Part shown: piece after piece, positions 24,973-33,552 of the stretch | Layout of the letters: each line of letters begins with the position of its first letter | Position numbering within the stretch: the stretch's first letter is position 1 | NCBI RefSeq assembly: GCF_027533645.1 | Contig: NZ_JAQAGY010000024.1 | Span: 46,595 to 110,594 of the forward strand | From: Paenibacillus caseinilyticus | GTDB taxonomy: Bacteria; Bacillota; Bacilli; Paenibacillales; NBRC-103111 | Length of the DNA stretch: 64,000 nt | Reading direction: 5' to 3' | Notes under the pieces: model-generated | Told to the model about the DNA's origin: nothing | Seen by the model: only the letters and a program-made list of their open reading frames with translations | The model's database searches: none | Made by a program: the position numbers and the translations under genes

Positions 24973-25350
24973 TCAGCGACAGCGGTGGCCGCCTCCGCAG
25001 TTGTGACAGCTGCCTGCGCAGTGATGGCAGAAGCCCGCGCAGTTATGACAACGACCGGCGCAGTTATGACAGCGACCGGCGCAAAAGCCACCACAAACGC
25101 CTCCACAAACTCCCGCACATACTCCGGCACAAAAGACACCGCAAACTCCGGCACATACTCCGGCACAAACCCCCGCACAAACTCCCGCACAAACTCCGAC
25201 GCACAGACGTGCAGGATCCACCGGCACTTGGCCCATCGGGAAATGGCCGGGATAGGCGGGATACTGGGCCTGCTGCTCCCAAGGCGTCACCTCGCTCGCC
25301 TGAAACTGCGATACACCTAACTGTTGAAGCTCATTTTGAAAATTAGTCAT
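24973..25350 (-). CDS. Heterocycloanthracin-like TOMM bacteriocin precursor with double Cys repeat
   Basis: A 125-residue precursor. The ATG at 25350 follows CCGGAGG at 8 nt. Residues 1-49 are a Cys-free leader (MTNFQNELQQLGVSQFQASE, then PWEQQ), of the type seen before heterocycloanthracins. The core starts at Cys50. Residues 50-89 are ten four-residue units, mostly CAGV (also CVGV, CGVF, CGGV, CGGF). Residues 90-117 are four seven-residue units, CAGRCHN twice, CAGFCHH and CAGSCHN. The tail is CGGGHRCR. In all there are 20 Cys and no Ser or Thr in the first block. The neighbouring YcaO and SagB genes would turn many Cys into thiazoles. The known family has mainly Cys-Xaa-Xaa repeats, so the four- and seven-residue registers are unusual. 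Confidence 0.93.
   Translation of the reverse strand: MTNFQNELQQLGVSQFQASEVTPWEQQAQYPAYPGHFPMGQVPVDPARLCVGVCAGVCAGVCAGVCAGVCGVFCAGVCAGVCGGVCGGFCAGRCHNCAGRCHNCAGFCHHCAGSCHNCGGGHRCR
25000..25083 (-). repeat. Four 21-bp tandem repeats encoding CAGxCHx units
   Basis: Four consecutive 21-bp units inside the precursor gene, each encoding one CAG-x-CH-N/H heptapeptide. The units read about 25063-25083, 25042-25062, 25021-25041 and 25000-25020. The two units nearest the leader are almost identical at DNA level, which suggests recent duplication. Confidence 0.85.
25084..25203 (-). repeat. Ten 12-bp tandem repeats encoding CxxX units
   Basis: Ten 12-bp units, typically GTTTGTGCCGGA-like on the minus strand, each encoding Cys-Ala-Gly-Val or a variant. 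This is a coding minisatellite that can change copy number by slippage, which would alter the number of rings in the product. Confidence 0.85.
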
Positions 25351-25846
25351 GAGATAAACCTCCGGTATTTTTTTTGTGATTCTTTGAAGGGAAGAGAAAT
25401 GGAATGCAAGCGACACATGATTCCAATTTATGGTCTGAACTCCGCGAGTGTTCCTGAGTCAAAGGACCCATTTTTTGGGCGTTTGTACCAAGAGTGGCCG
25501 GACTGCGAAAATGCCAGATGTATTGAACGGTGCCTGGTGGTGGTGGTCTTTCGAAAGGAGGGCTGGGCTACGCACAAAAAAACAGCCGGTTGGTAATCAC
25601 CGGCTGCAACTCATGGACGATCTGAAAACTAATGTCCCGTTAACTTGTACCGCCTAGTTAATCACCGGCTGCCTGCTTGTTCTTGGTTATGAAGCTGGCG
25701 TTCCCTGTTACTTAATTACGGGTGATGAACAATTCGTGATTGACTGACCTCTTCATCATCTTAGGCACATGTACAGTCAAATAGTTATTTACCCACATAG
25801 CATGAGATACGATTAAATATAACCATCTAAAAGGAAGTGGATTTCA
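25351..25846. other. Precursor promoter region without a supported gene
   Basis: About 500 nt between the TOMM precursor and the gene at 25847. It must hold the minus-strand precursor promoter, but I see no convincing -35/-10 pair. A plus-strand frame from ATG 25399 to 25596 (65 codons) has AAGGGAAG upstream but an unnatural composition (CIERCLVVVVF) and no family, so I do not call it. TAATCACCGGCTGC occurs twice (around 25594 and 25659), once as part of a hairpin. Confidence 0.4.
25576..25606 (-). terminator. Rho-independent terminator facing the TOMM precursor
   Basis: Stem CAGCCGGT / ACCGGCTG followed on the minus strand by seven T. No minus-strand gene lies directly upstream, so it may insulate the precursor from distant transcription or be left from a lost gene. 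Confidence 0.65.
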
Positions 25847-26128
25847 ATGTATTATAGCTCACAACCGCTGGTTTACATGAGACAACCGCAATCTCCTCCA
25901 CCTGCTTTCATTCCCCCAAAACCTGAGGTATCGTATGTTGTTGACTGTTTATATGAATTCACATATGTCTGGCTGCTGAATGGGGACAATTTCTGGTTTT
26001 ATCCAACTCGTGTAGAGTACGGTGAAGTTTCAGGATATAGATGGAATGGAGCATTTTGGATGTTTTATGGCATAGATCCAAGAATAATTGATGTCGTTGC
26101 TTGCCCTCCAATTCCTACCCTTTACTGA
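25847..26128 (+). CDS. Hypothetical aromatic-rich small protein
   Basis: A 93-residue protein with AAAGGAAG 9 nt before the ATG. It opens MYYSSQPLVYMRQPQSPPP, a Pro/Gln-rich start like that of spore or surface proteins. Then a compact part rich in Tyr, Trp and Phe follows (YEFTYVWLLNGDNFWFYP, GYRWNGAFWMFYGID). There is no signal peptide or clear membrane helix. I do not recognise the family. It is monocistronic, with a short hairpin after the stop, and lies beside the bacteriocin locus on the opposite strand without any evidence of a link. Confidence 0.65.
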   Translation: MYYSSQPLVYMRQPQSPPPAFIPPKPEVSYVVDCLYEFTYVWLLNGDNFWFYPTRVEYGEVSGYRWNGAFWMFYGIDPRIIDVVACPPIPTLY

Positions 26129-26135
26129 AGAGAAA

Positions 26136-26161
26136 GGCAGCCGCTACATGCCCCGGCTGCC
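26136..26161 (+). terminator. Hairpin after the small aromatic-rich gene
   Basis: Stem GGCAGCCG / CGGCTGCC with a 10-nt loop, 8 nt after the stop codon at 26128. No T-run follows, so termination strength is uncertain. Confidence 0.5.
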
Positions 26162-26239
26162 TACAAATAGAATGTGGTTAATCAACAGACCTAGACTCTA
26201 GTTATGCATATTTCAGGTAAGTCTTCTTATAAACGTCAC

Positions 26240-26695
26240 TTATTTATTACCGAGTTGTTCCGCCAAACCGATTAGAAGTCCATCATTTCCGCGAATGTAG
26301 CAGAGCCGATACGAGTTCTCGTACTGAACCACTTCTCCAACGAGCTGAGCACCATGCTTAGTGATGAGTCTGGATACCATTTCGTCAATGTCTTCAACGG
26401 CGAACATGACGCGTAGATAACCGAGGGCATTTACAGGATCAGTTCGGTGATCTGATATAGTAGGTGGGGTGAGAAATCGCGAAAGTTCAAGTCGGCTGTG
26501 GCCATCTGGGGTAACCATCATAGCAATCTCTACACACTGTGAACCCAGTCCGGTTACGCGACCAGCCCATTCACCTTCGACAGTAGCTCGCCCTTCTAGC
26601 TTCAAGCCAATCTCCTCGAAGAAAGAGATTGAGTCATCAAGGGATTCTACAACGATGCCAACATTGTCCATTCTTAGTAGTTTGTTTTTTGCCAT
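26240..26695 (-). CDS. VOC family protein (glyoxalase/bleomycin-resistance-like)
   Basis: A 151-residue VOC protein: MDNVGIVVESLDDSISFFEEIGL at the start, GRVTGLGSQCVEIAMM and SRLELSRFLTPP in the middle, and FAVEDIDEMVSRLITKHGA then GLLIGLAEQLG at the end, with His, Glu residues at the expected metal positions. Function within the superfamily cannot be fixed. AAGGAGG precedes the ATG at 26695. It is monocistronic. Confidence 0.9.
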   Translation of the reverse strand: MAKNKLLRMDNVGIVVESLDDSISFFEEIGLKLEGRATVEGEWAGRVTGLGSQCVEIAMMVTPDGHSRLELSRFLTPPTISDHRTDPVNALGYLRVMFAVEDIDEMVSRLITKHGAQLVGEVVQYENSYRLCYIRGNDGLLIGLAEQLGNK

Positions 26696-26825
26696 AGTTT
26701 TACCTCCTTATGTGTACCCATGTATTATTTTGAACTCCCGATCCGTTCCAATCCTTCAACTGATCGATTTTCGTTATCACAGTTATCACCCTCTTGTAAC
26801 CTTCATCCGGCTGCAGGATTTGAAT

Positions 26826-28865
26826 TCAGTCAAAACGATCGATGTAGATAAGCCGTGTGGAAGTACCCGAAGTGACCCTCACCGTCAGATTCCATTCGCT
26901 GTCCTTGGAATAACCCATACCGCACGCCGTGGCGTGTTCAGCCGCTAGGATTGGCGTCATCGCGGTATATTGTTCAAGCGTCTTACGCACCTCGTGCAGT
27001 TCGGACTTCAAGGTTTCCACAAGGAAGCCGCGCCCTTTCCCCTCCGTCGTATCTTTGCATCCGTCGAGCAAGAAGAAAATGTGGTGGCCGGTATGAGCAG
27101 CCTTGTTATCGCCCCAAAGGTTAGGTGAGCGGGTAATTCCTTTTACTCTTGCGAAGGTATTCGCCGGAATATTCCACGCATCTGCAGCAGAAGCGGCATG
27201 GTTAGAGCGAATGGCAGGCTGCTGCCCTTTGATATAATCAAAAGAAAATACTAGCGTCTCCCAATTTGTGCTCCCTGCCACGCCGTTGTATGCGTAGATT
27301 TTGCCGTTCACTTCTAGCTCAACTTTGAACGGGGTCGTACCTCTTCCGCGTTCACAGTAGTTGTGAACTTTAAATTCATATCGGCCATCCCGTGCACGTC
27401 CTTGGCTCCATCGGATGTTTTCTACCGGAGAGAAGGTCTGCGCGGAGCCTCCATTGGCATCAACATCCAACCAGCCCCCGCTGTCCCCCTGCTTCTTGCC
27501 GAAGAAAATATGCTCGCCGTGCGGACTATAAGCATGCAGGTCCAGGTCCGTGTATCCTTCCCAAATGAGAGAACAGCGGATTTCGTTGCCTTCATACTGA
27601 CCACCGGCATTTTCAACGCGGCGTTTAATTTCGCCGTCAATCCCACCGTGATAGTACCAGCTGAATGTGTTGTCCCACTGGAGAATGTTAGGAGCCTCCT
27701 CGTCGTCGGCCGTTACAAGTGCCATAAAACGATTGGCGTTGTTGGCCAACACTTCAATACGATCCGCAGTCGGCACGACCGTACGCAGGAACTTATCCCA
27801 TGTCATGACGGTCTTTGGAGGATTGACGGCATGGGCCGGAGCTTCCTTTGCTCTTGGTGTAATATTCGCGAAAACGCCACCAGCCCTATCCCCGCCACTC
27901 TTAACCGGCTCATTCTCTTCGGCTTTCCAGATGAACTCCGGAATCTCAGCAAACGCTGCATAACGGCGCTTAAGCGAATTTTCAAGCTTAAGGGCGGCCA
28001 CAATCTTCTCCGCTTGCTGGATGTTCCCTTCGGATGGAGCGGTCTGCGCACGCTGGTAAACGCCAGGGCTCACCTTCGCGGCAAATCGACGGCTGATCTC
28101 CTCAAATGTGCAGCCAGCCGCAATGTCGTCGAGCAGGGTCCCGATCATGCTGCTGCTAATGCGGGTGAAACCGGCGGGAGCTTCAGCCACCGCCAACCAG
28201 GTGAGGTTATCGCGAAGACGATGATTTTTGGCGTTGGCACGTTTTTCGTGCATTTCCTGCGCGAATTTCGCAGCACCCAGGAATTTGTCCGAGCGGGCCA
28301 GGGATTCGGATTCGAGCAGCGCTGCAGCTTGGTCCAGAACACTCCGGTCGTACTTTTCCAGTCCGTCAACCAGGATGCGATAGTCTTCTTTCTTATCAGC
28401 CATAAGCTGCCCCGCATCTTTGAAGCTGAGAACCTGCTCCCTCAGAAGCGGAACAGACAGATGGTCCCATCCGCCAGCATGCGGCGTGCCAAGCGTTGTC
28501 TCGAAGGACAGGAACACTCCGTTAACACTCGCCTTGGAAACGATACGTTTCATCGCCTCGACGGAATCTGTGAAGAAAGCGGGAACAGCACCCGGATCCC
28601 ACAATACGGAGATGGCCTCACCCTCCTCAGAGATCGACACAAGTCCACCGAAGCGGTTGATGAAGTTACGGCAGCAGCTGCACGTGTAATGCTGCTGCGC
28701 TTCTTTGGGCATCGCATGGATAAAGGCTTCGAACAGCCCGGTTGTGCTGGTTGTAAACAGCGATTTGTTTGCGAACGCCGCGAATCGCGATTGGATGGCT
28801 TCGCTAAAGCCCGGGTAATTGTCGCTGCTGTTGTTATATGGAGCATCATTGTTTTGGTTGTTCAT
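26826..28865 (-). CDS. Large unknown protein with a YfaP-like beta domain
   Basis: A 679-residue cytoplasmic protein (no signal, no membrane helix). Near residue 60 it has a cysteine cluster, YTCSCCRNFINRFGG, that could bind metal. The middle (about 120-330) is helical. Residues about 440-560 form a beta-rich domain with LIWEGYTDLDLHAYSPHGEH, GGWLDVDANGG and DGRYEFKVHNYCERG, which resembles the YfaP/DUF2135-type domain. The C-terminus is a helical and beta mix ending RLIYIDRFD. The ATG at 28865 follows GAGGGG. Similar proteins occur in Paenibacillus and its phages as far as I recall, without known function. It is not linked to neighbours by operon structure. Confidence 0.75.
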   Translation of the reverse strand: MNNQNNDAPYNNSSDNYPGFSEAIQSRFAAFANKSLFTTSTTGLFEAFIHAMPKEAQQHYTCSCCRNFINRFGGLVSISEEGEAISVLWDPGAVPAFFTDSVEAMKRIVSKASVNGVFLSFETTLGTPHAGGWDHLSVPLLREQVLSFKDAGQLMADKKEDYRILVDGLEKYDRSVLDQAAALLESESLARSDKFLGAAKFAQEMHEKRANAKNHRLRDNLTWLAVAEAPAGFTRISSSMIGTLLDDIAAGCTFEEISRRFAAKVSPGVYQRAQTAPSEGNIQQAEKIVAALKLENSLKRRYAAFAEIPEFIWKAEENEPVKSGGDRAGGVFANITPRAKEAPAHAVNPPKTVMTWDKFLRTVVPTADRIEVLANNANRFMALVTADDEEAPNILQWDNTFSWYYHGGIDGEIKRRVENAGGQYEGNEIRCSLIWEGYTDLDLHAYSPHGEHIFFGKKQGDSGGWLDVDANGGSAQTFSPVENIRWSQGRARDGRYEFKVHNYCERGRGTTPFKVELEVNGKIYAYNGVAGSTNWETLVFSFDYIKGQQPAIRSNHAASAADAWNIPANTFARVKGITRSPNLWGDNKAAHTGHHIFFLLDGCKDTTEGKGRGFLVETLKSELHEVRKTLEQYTAMTPILAAEHATACGMGYSKDSEWNLTVRVTSGTSTRLIYIDRFD

Positions 28866-28980
28866 TGTTTTAACCCCTCTTCATCAGGTTTTGATCAGCT
28901 TCGAATGTAGTGATCTTAGCATAGAAGCCGCGGGATGAAGAGGGCGAAAGTATAGCGAGACGATCTTTTTTGGGAGAGCT

Positions 28981-30171
28981 TTATTCGCTTGAATGCTTCA
29001 CGCTCTCACACCCGTTGAATAACGCAAACTTTTGGAAACAGCGGTTCAATGCTGTTCGCAATTGCGCTGTTTGCTTCACGCCGTTCTCGTACCAGACGTT
29101 TTTAACGACGAGCGTTCCGGTTTTTCGCTCCACGATGATCTCGGCTCGCCCAATGAAGCTCTCCCCATATAATAGAGGCAGCACATAATATCCGAATTTT
29201 CGTTTGATAGCAGGCGTGTAAATCTCCCAGGTGTAATCGAAGCCAAACAATTCGTTGATCAGTTTTCTGTCCCATAAGAAATTATCTAGCGGGGCAATCA
29301 GTTCGCAGCGCCATTTGGGCGAGGGATTTTGCAGAACGGTTTCAATAAGCGGCAAGTCCTCCGCGCGGCAATATAGTATATCCTTCATATGCTCCACGGC
29401 AACAGCAACAATGCGAGATTCGTGCAGCAGTTGGCTGAAAGCCTCGTTGCGCTGCTCCGCTTTCAATCCCCATATGTTCAGCCAGGCATCGGATGCGCGA
29501 TTCCATAAAAGGCCAACAGCGCCGATTCGACGCAGTATCCGCCACTTGTGATGCTCAAGCTCGCTCTCCAGCGGCTCCGCCGCATTCAACAGATTGGGCT
29601 GTATGTACTTCCCAGCGATATCGTAATATTTACGCGTTCCTTTTTTGTGATGGATAATCAACTCGCCTGTCGAGTACATCTGCTCCAGCACCGACCGGGT
29701 TGAATTGTTTCCGCTGCTCCAGTGGATCGCCGATCGCCAAGCGAAATTTCCATCCAATTTTAAATCATCCGAACTTAGTGCACCGTGATTTTGGATATGA
29801 GCGCGTACTTGCGCTGTCAACGCTTCCATTTCGGGATAGCGTTCGGCATGTTGCCGGGCGGCTTGCCTGTATCGCTCAAAATACGGCCAGTCCTCGACAG
29901 AAATAATAGCCAGGTTCTTGTCGGGATAATCGACAAGGCTTCGATCCTCATACAGCAACTCGGCGAGCATTCCCTTGGTAAATCCCTTGATTCGGGACTG
30001 CAGCACCAATTCGGCGTTTTTTCCGCAAACATCGATGGGGTCGTATTGAATGCAGCTTACCTGCCGAACAAAGTCCAATATGCCCTGCTTCTTACTAAAT
30101 TTATATTCGCCTAAAAGTCCATGCTTCAATAATAGAAATTGCCGTGCCTGACGGTTCGTTAATTGGATCAT
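28981..30171 (-). CDS. YcaQ-like winged-helix DNA glycosylase family protein
   Basis: A 396-residue member of the HTH_42 (YcaQ/AlkZ) superfamily, whose characterised members remove alkylated or cross-linked bases. It starts LTNRQARQFLLLKHGLLGEY, has the CIQYDPIDV stretch that contains the QxD catalytic motif of YcaQ, the SLVDYPDKNLAII segment, and the later WRCELIAPLDNFLWDRK and FGYYVLPLLYGESFIGRAE motifs. The frame is open upstream of the ATG at 30171, but GAGGCAGG supports this start. It is monocistronic. Confidence 0.88.
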   Translation of the reverse strand: MIQLTNRQARQFLLLKHGLLGEYKFSKKQGILDFVRQVSCIQYDPIDVCGKNAELVLQSRIKGFTKGMLAELLYEDRSLVDYPDKNLAIISVEDWPYFERYRQAARQHAERYPEMEALTAQVRAHIQNHGALSSDDLKLDGNFAWRSAIHWSSGNNSTRSVLEQMYSTGELIIHHKKGTRKYYDIAGKYIQPNLLNAAEPLESELEHHKWRILRRIGAVGLLWNRASDAWLNIWGLKAEQRNEAFSQLLHESRIVAVAVEHMKDILYCRAEDLPLIETVLQNPSPKWRCELIAPLDNFLWDRKLINELFGFDYTWEIYTPAIKRKFGYYVLPLLYGESFIGRAEIIVERKTGTLVVKNVWYENGVKQTAQLRTALNRCFQKFALFNGCESVKHSSE

Positions 30172-30555
30172 GATCGCACCTGCCTCAAGTTTAGTACAGT
30201 GGAGGATGGAGGGAAAATAAAACGAAGGCGTGAAGTGGAATTTGTTCACGTACTCGCTGAGGGTGTTTCCAGCCGCATAGTACAAACTATAACTTGAAGT
30301 TTATCATACAAAAGATTCGCTCAAAAGAAAAGGAGAAATACAAACATTTGTTCTTGTATTAAAAATGCGTAAAACAAACATATCGGTTTCCAGCCAAATA
30401 GCGAAAATAAATAGACAAAAACTGCCGACACTTGGTCGACAGTCTGGAGCATCCAACGGGACGCCTTCTTCGCATGTATTAACGCAATCAACATGGTTGA
30501 TAACTGAAGCCACCTTCGCCGCTGCCCTCCTGATTCCGGCTCCCTCCTAACGCCC

Positions 30556-31755
30556 TCAGTCCTCCAGCGACTGATAGACCAAGGTCCAGAAGTCTGTGAA
30601 CACCCGCGGCCCTTGCGGGGATTCCATCATGCGCTGGGTCAGCAGGATGCCGGTAAGGTCCTCCTGCGGGTCGGTATAGCCCGAAGTGCCGAAGCCCCCG
30701 TCCCAGCCGAACCGGCCGGGCGTCTGCCACAATTGGGTGCGGCGCAGATTGACCGCTCCGCCGAACCCCCAGCCGCTGTGCCCGCCGAAGAACCGGCCGG
30801 CCCCGGCCGCTTCTTTCTGCTCCGCCGTCAGATGGTCGGCGGTCATGAGTTCGACGGCGGGGCGGGAGAGGATACGCTCGCGCCCAAGCCGGCCTTTGCC
30901 GAGCAGCATCCGGCAGAAGGCGAGATAGTCGCCCGCGGTGGAGACGAGCCCTCCCCCGCCGGAAGCGAAGACGGGAGGCCGCGTCCAGGCGCTCTTCTGC
31001 GGGTCATCGAAGACCCGCAGACCGCCGGTCTCCGGATCGCGCACATAAACGGCCGGCAGGCGGTCCGCCTTGGCTGCCGGTACGTGGAAGCCCGTATCCT
31101 TCATGCCCAGCGGATCGAACAGCCGCTGCTTCAGGAACGCTTCGAGCTCCTGGCCCGAAGCGCGGGCGATGAGCACGCCCAGAATGTCGGAGCCGGTGTG
31201 ATACATCCACGCTTCGCCCGGCTGATGCAGCAGCGGCAGCTGACCGAGCCGCTTCATCCACTCGTCCGGCGTTACGGCCGGCGGGGTCGGCGAAGGTGCC
31301 AGACCCGCTTCGGCGATGGCCTCCTGAATCGGATAGGTGCCCGGCGGAGCCATCACCGCACCGAAGCCGAGCCGGAATGTCAGCAGATCCCGCAGGGTGA
31401 TCGGCCGATTCGCCGCGACGGTGTCGTCGACCGGACCGTCAAGACGCCGCAGCACTCTGCGGCCTGCCAGCTCAGGCAGCAGCTCATCCACCGGGTCATC
31501 CAATCGCAGGCGGCACTCCTCCACCAGAATCATAGCGGCAGCCGCTATGATGGGTTTGGTCATCGAGGCGATGCGGAAGATGGAATCCCGGCGCACCGGT
31601 GCTCCTCCCGGGGTCAGCGCACCGAACGCTTCCGCATGCACCTCGCCTCTGCGATAGATCATCGCAACAATGCCCGGCACTTCACCCCTCTCCACATATC
31701 CCGACATGGCATCACGCAGGCGGCCGAGCCGCTCTAAGGATAAGGGGCTGTTCAT
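30556..31755 (-). CDS. Serine hydrolase of the beta-lactamase/class C PBP family
   Basis: A 399-residue penicillin-binding-protein-like hydrolase. It has the SxxK motif in RIASMTKPIIA (Ser is the nucleophile), the tyrosine motif as YHTGS in place of YxN, and WDGGFGTSGY near the usual HxG position. It has no signal peptide, so it probably acts in the cytoplasm as an esterase or peptidase (EstB-like) rather than a true beta-lactamase. GGAGG precedes the ATG at 31755. The region is GC-rich compared with its neighbours. Confidence 0.88.
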   Translation of the reverse strand: MNSPLSLERLGRLRDAMSGYVERGEVPGIVAMIYRRGEVHAEAFGALTPGGAPVRRDSIFRIASMTKPIIAAAAMILVEECRLRLDDPVDELLPELAGRRVLRRLDGPVDDTVAANRPITLRDLLTFRLGFGAVMAPPGTYPIQEAIAEAGLAPSPTPPAVTPDEWMKRLGQLPLLHQPGEAWMYHTGSDILGVLIARASGQELEAFLKQRLFDPLGMKDTGFHVPAAKADRLPAVYVRDPETGGLRVFDDPQKSAWTRPPVFASGGGGLVSTAGDYLAFCRMLLGKGRLGRERILSRPAVELMTADHLTAEQKEAAGAGRFFGGHSGWGFGGAVNLRRTQLWQTPGRFGWDGGFGTSGYTDPQEDLTGILLTQRMMESPQGPRVFTDFWTLVYQSLED

Positions 31756-31925
31756 GACCGGTCCTCCGTAGTTCTTCTCCACATGATCTTCCTCCCGTAT
31801 TCGGAGTGAAGCCTGATCCCTGGCTTCCGTCTACAGTGTAGCACGAAAGCAGCCTGCCCGTTTCTCATGAATTGCGGTACGGGGAACCCGTTCGTTCTAA
31901 AGGGAAGCCCAGCCGCCCTTCCATG

Positions 31926-32552
31926 TTACTCCAGGTTCTTCGATGACAACAGCTCGCTCACGGTGACGAGCTCGTACCCCTGTTCCAGCAGCTCCGGAAC
32001 CAGGATGCCCACGGCCTCCACGGTCTGCTCCCGGTCTTGGTATCCATCGTGAAAGAGCAGAATGCCGCCGGGTCGGACCGCGCTGCGGGTTGCCTGAAGA
32101 ATATGCTCCACGCCGGGCTGGCGCCAGTCCTCCGCCCCCATGTTCACCGCGCCGATGACCGCGTAGCCGAGTTCATCGGTCAGAGCGGCTGCACCCTCAT
32201 CGAAATCCAGGTAAGGCGGGCGGAAGGTCGCCGGCTTGCGTCCGGTGAGAGCCTCGATTCGATCCCCGGTCCGCACAAGCTCCATACGGCACTGCTCTTG
32301 GCTCAACCGGGTAAGATAAGGGTGCGTATACGTGTGATTGCCAAGCTCATGTCCTTCTTCCAAGCAGCGGCGGGCTGTATCCTCATACCGCTCGAGATGT
32401 TCTCCAATCACATAGAAGGTTGCTCTGCCTCCGTACGCTCGGAAGATATCAAGAAGCTGCGGCGTATAGATGGGATGGGGACCGTCGTCGAAGGTGAAGG
32501 CGACGGCCTTGCGGTCCGTATTCACTTCATGGACCAGAATGGAATGCGGCAC
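31926..32552 (-). CDS. Polysaccharide deacetylase (NodB domain)
   Basis: A 208-residue single-domain carbohydrate esterase 4 protein. It shows all motifs in order: TFDDGPHP (catalytic Asp and metal Asp), HTYTHP (metal His pair), RPPYLDFD and LLFHDGYQD. It likely removes N- or O-acetyl groups from a polysaccharide. No signal peptide is present, unlike most cell-wall deacetylases. The start is GTG at 32552, 10 nt after AAGGAG. It follows the sugar permease at 32637 by 84 nt on the same strand, so it may be the last gene of that importer operon and act on imported acetylated oligosaccharides. Confidence 0.88.
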   Translation of the reverse strand: MPHSILVHEVNTDRKAVAFTFDDGPHPIYTPQLLDIFRAYGGRATFYVIGEHLERYEDTARRCLEEGHELGNHTYTHPYLTRLSQEQCRMELVRTGDRIEALTGRKPATFRPPYLDFDEGAAALTDELGYAVIGAVNMGAEDWRQPGVEHILQATRSAVRPGGILLFHDGYQDREQTVEAVGILVPELLEQGYELVTVSELLSSKNLE

Positions 32553-32636
32553 TGCACATCTTCTCCTTTCCTGTCCGCCGGTTGCGGCGGCTTCGCTGGC
32601 CCCCGCGTGCGGGAGCCATTGATCTCTCCTTCCATC

Positions 32637-33533
32637 CTACCCCTTCACGGAACCGGCGGCAATGCCTTCGACAATCCGGTTGCTGAGGATGAAGAAGATG
32701 AGCAGGATCGGCAGGATGCTGATCATGAGCGTCGCCCCAATCGCTCCCCAATCGGTCGTGTACTGGCCGACGAAATTCTGGACTCCGACGGTGAGTGTCT
32801 TCAGCTCGTCCGTGGAGATGAAGGTGTTCACAAATATAAACTCGTTCCAGTTGTAGATCATGTTGATGATGGATGCCGTCACGATCACGGAAGCGGTCAT
32901 CGGCAGAATGACGCTGAAGAACAGCCGGTTGATCGAGCAGCCGTCCATGACCGCCGCCTCCTCCACCTCATGGGGCAGCGACTGGTAGAACCCGAGCAGG
33001 ATCATGATCGTAATCGGCAGATTGAAGGCCGTATAAGACAGGACGATGCTCGCGGGGGAATCGGTCAGCGACAGCTTCTGGAACAGGCTGAACAGCGGGA
33101 TGAGGGTCGAATGGACCGGAATCATCAAGCCGACCATGAACACCCCCAGCACAAGCGGACTCAGCTTCCACCGCATGCGGGTGATGGCGAAGGTGACGAA
33201 GCTGGCGAGCAGGATCGTGAGCAGGACGGACAGCACCGTCATCCATACGCTGTTAATGAAGTACCGGGAGATGTTCCCCTGGTTCCAGACGTTGGCGTAA
33301 TTCTCCCACCTCAGCTCCGTCGGGAGGGCCAGCGGGGGAAGGTTGAACACTTCTTGGTTATTTTTCAAGGAGAAGAACAGAAGCCACACCAGCGGTAGAA
33401 GCTGGAGGACGGCGGCTGCGGTCAGAACCGCATACAGCAGAGCGTATCCGGCCCGGGAGCCGAGCGAGCGGGAGGCCAGTGCCGCACTCTGCGGCCGGAT
33501 CATCCGGGGACTGCGGTCGGTGGCGAGTTTCAT
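32637..33533 (-). CDS. Carbohydrate ABC transporter permease, MalG/AraQ type
   Basis: A 298-residue permease with six helices. The EAA loop is EEAAVMDGCSINRLFFSVILP, and the protein ends IVEGIAAGSVKG, typical for MalG-type CUT1 subunits. ATG 33533 lies after GAGGGGAG. It is the third gene of the operon binding protein (34542), MalF-type permease (33553), MalG-type permease. The ATPase is not encoded here and is expected to be a shared MsmX-type subunit. Confidence 0.93.
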   Translation of the reverse strand: MKLATDRSPRMIRPQSAALASRSLGSRAGYALLYAVLTAAAVLQLLPLVWLLFFSLKNNQEVFNLPPLALPTELRWENYANVWNQGNISRYFINSVWMTVLSVLLTILLASFVTFAITRMRWKLSPLVLGVFMVGLMIPVHSTLIPLFSLFQKLSLTDSPASIVLSYTAFNLPITIMILLGFYQSLPHEVEEAAVMDGCSINRLFFSVILPMTASVIVTASIINMIYNWNEFIFVNTFISTDELKTLTVGVQNFVGQYTTDWGAIGATLMISILPILLIFFILSNRIVEGIAAGSVKG

Positions 33534-33552
33534 CACGGAGTTCTCCCCTCTT

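Noticed and set aside
24973..25210. Possible CRISPR array (regular repeats)
   Set aside because: Units are 12 and 21 bp, contiguous without spacers and fully inside a coding frame.
25399..25596. 65-codon plus-strand ORF upstream of the bacteriocin precursor
   Set aside because: A possible ribosome site exists, but the sequence (CIERCLVVVVF and so on) is not protein-like and it overlaps the likely precursor promoter.
27363..28910. 515-codon plus-strand open frame
   Set aside because: It lies opposite the 679-residue minus-strand gene, which has a ribosome site, natural composition and a recognisable domain. The plus frame has none of these.
30613..31737. 374-codon plus-strand open frame
   Set aside because: Shadow of the GC-rich serine hydrolase gene on the minus strand, with Arg/Gln/Pro-rich nonsense composition.
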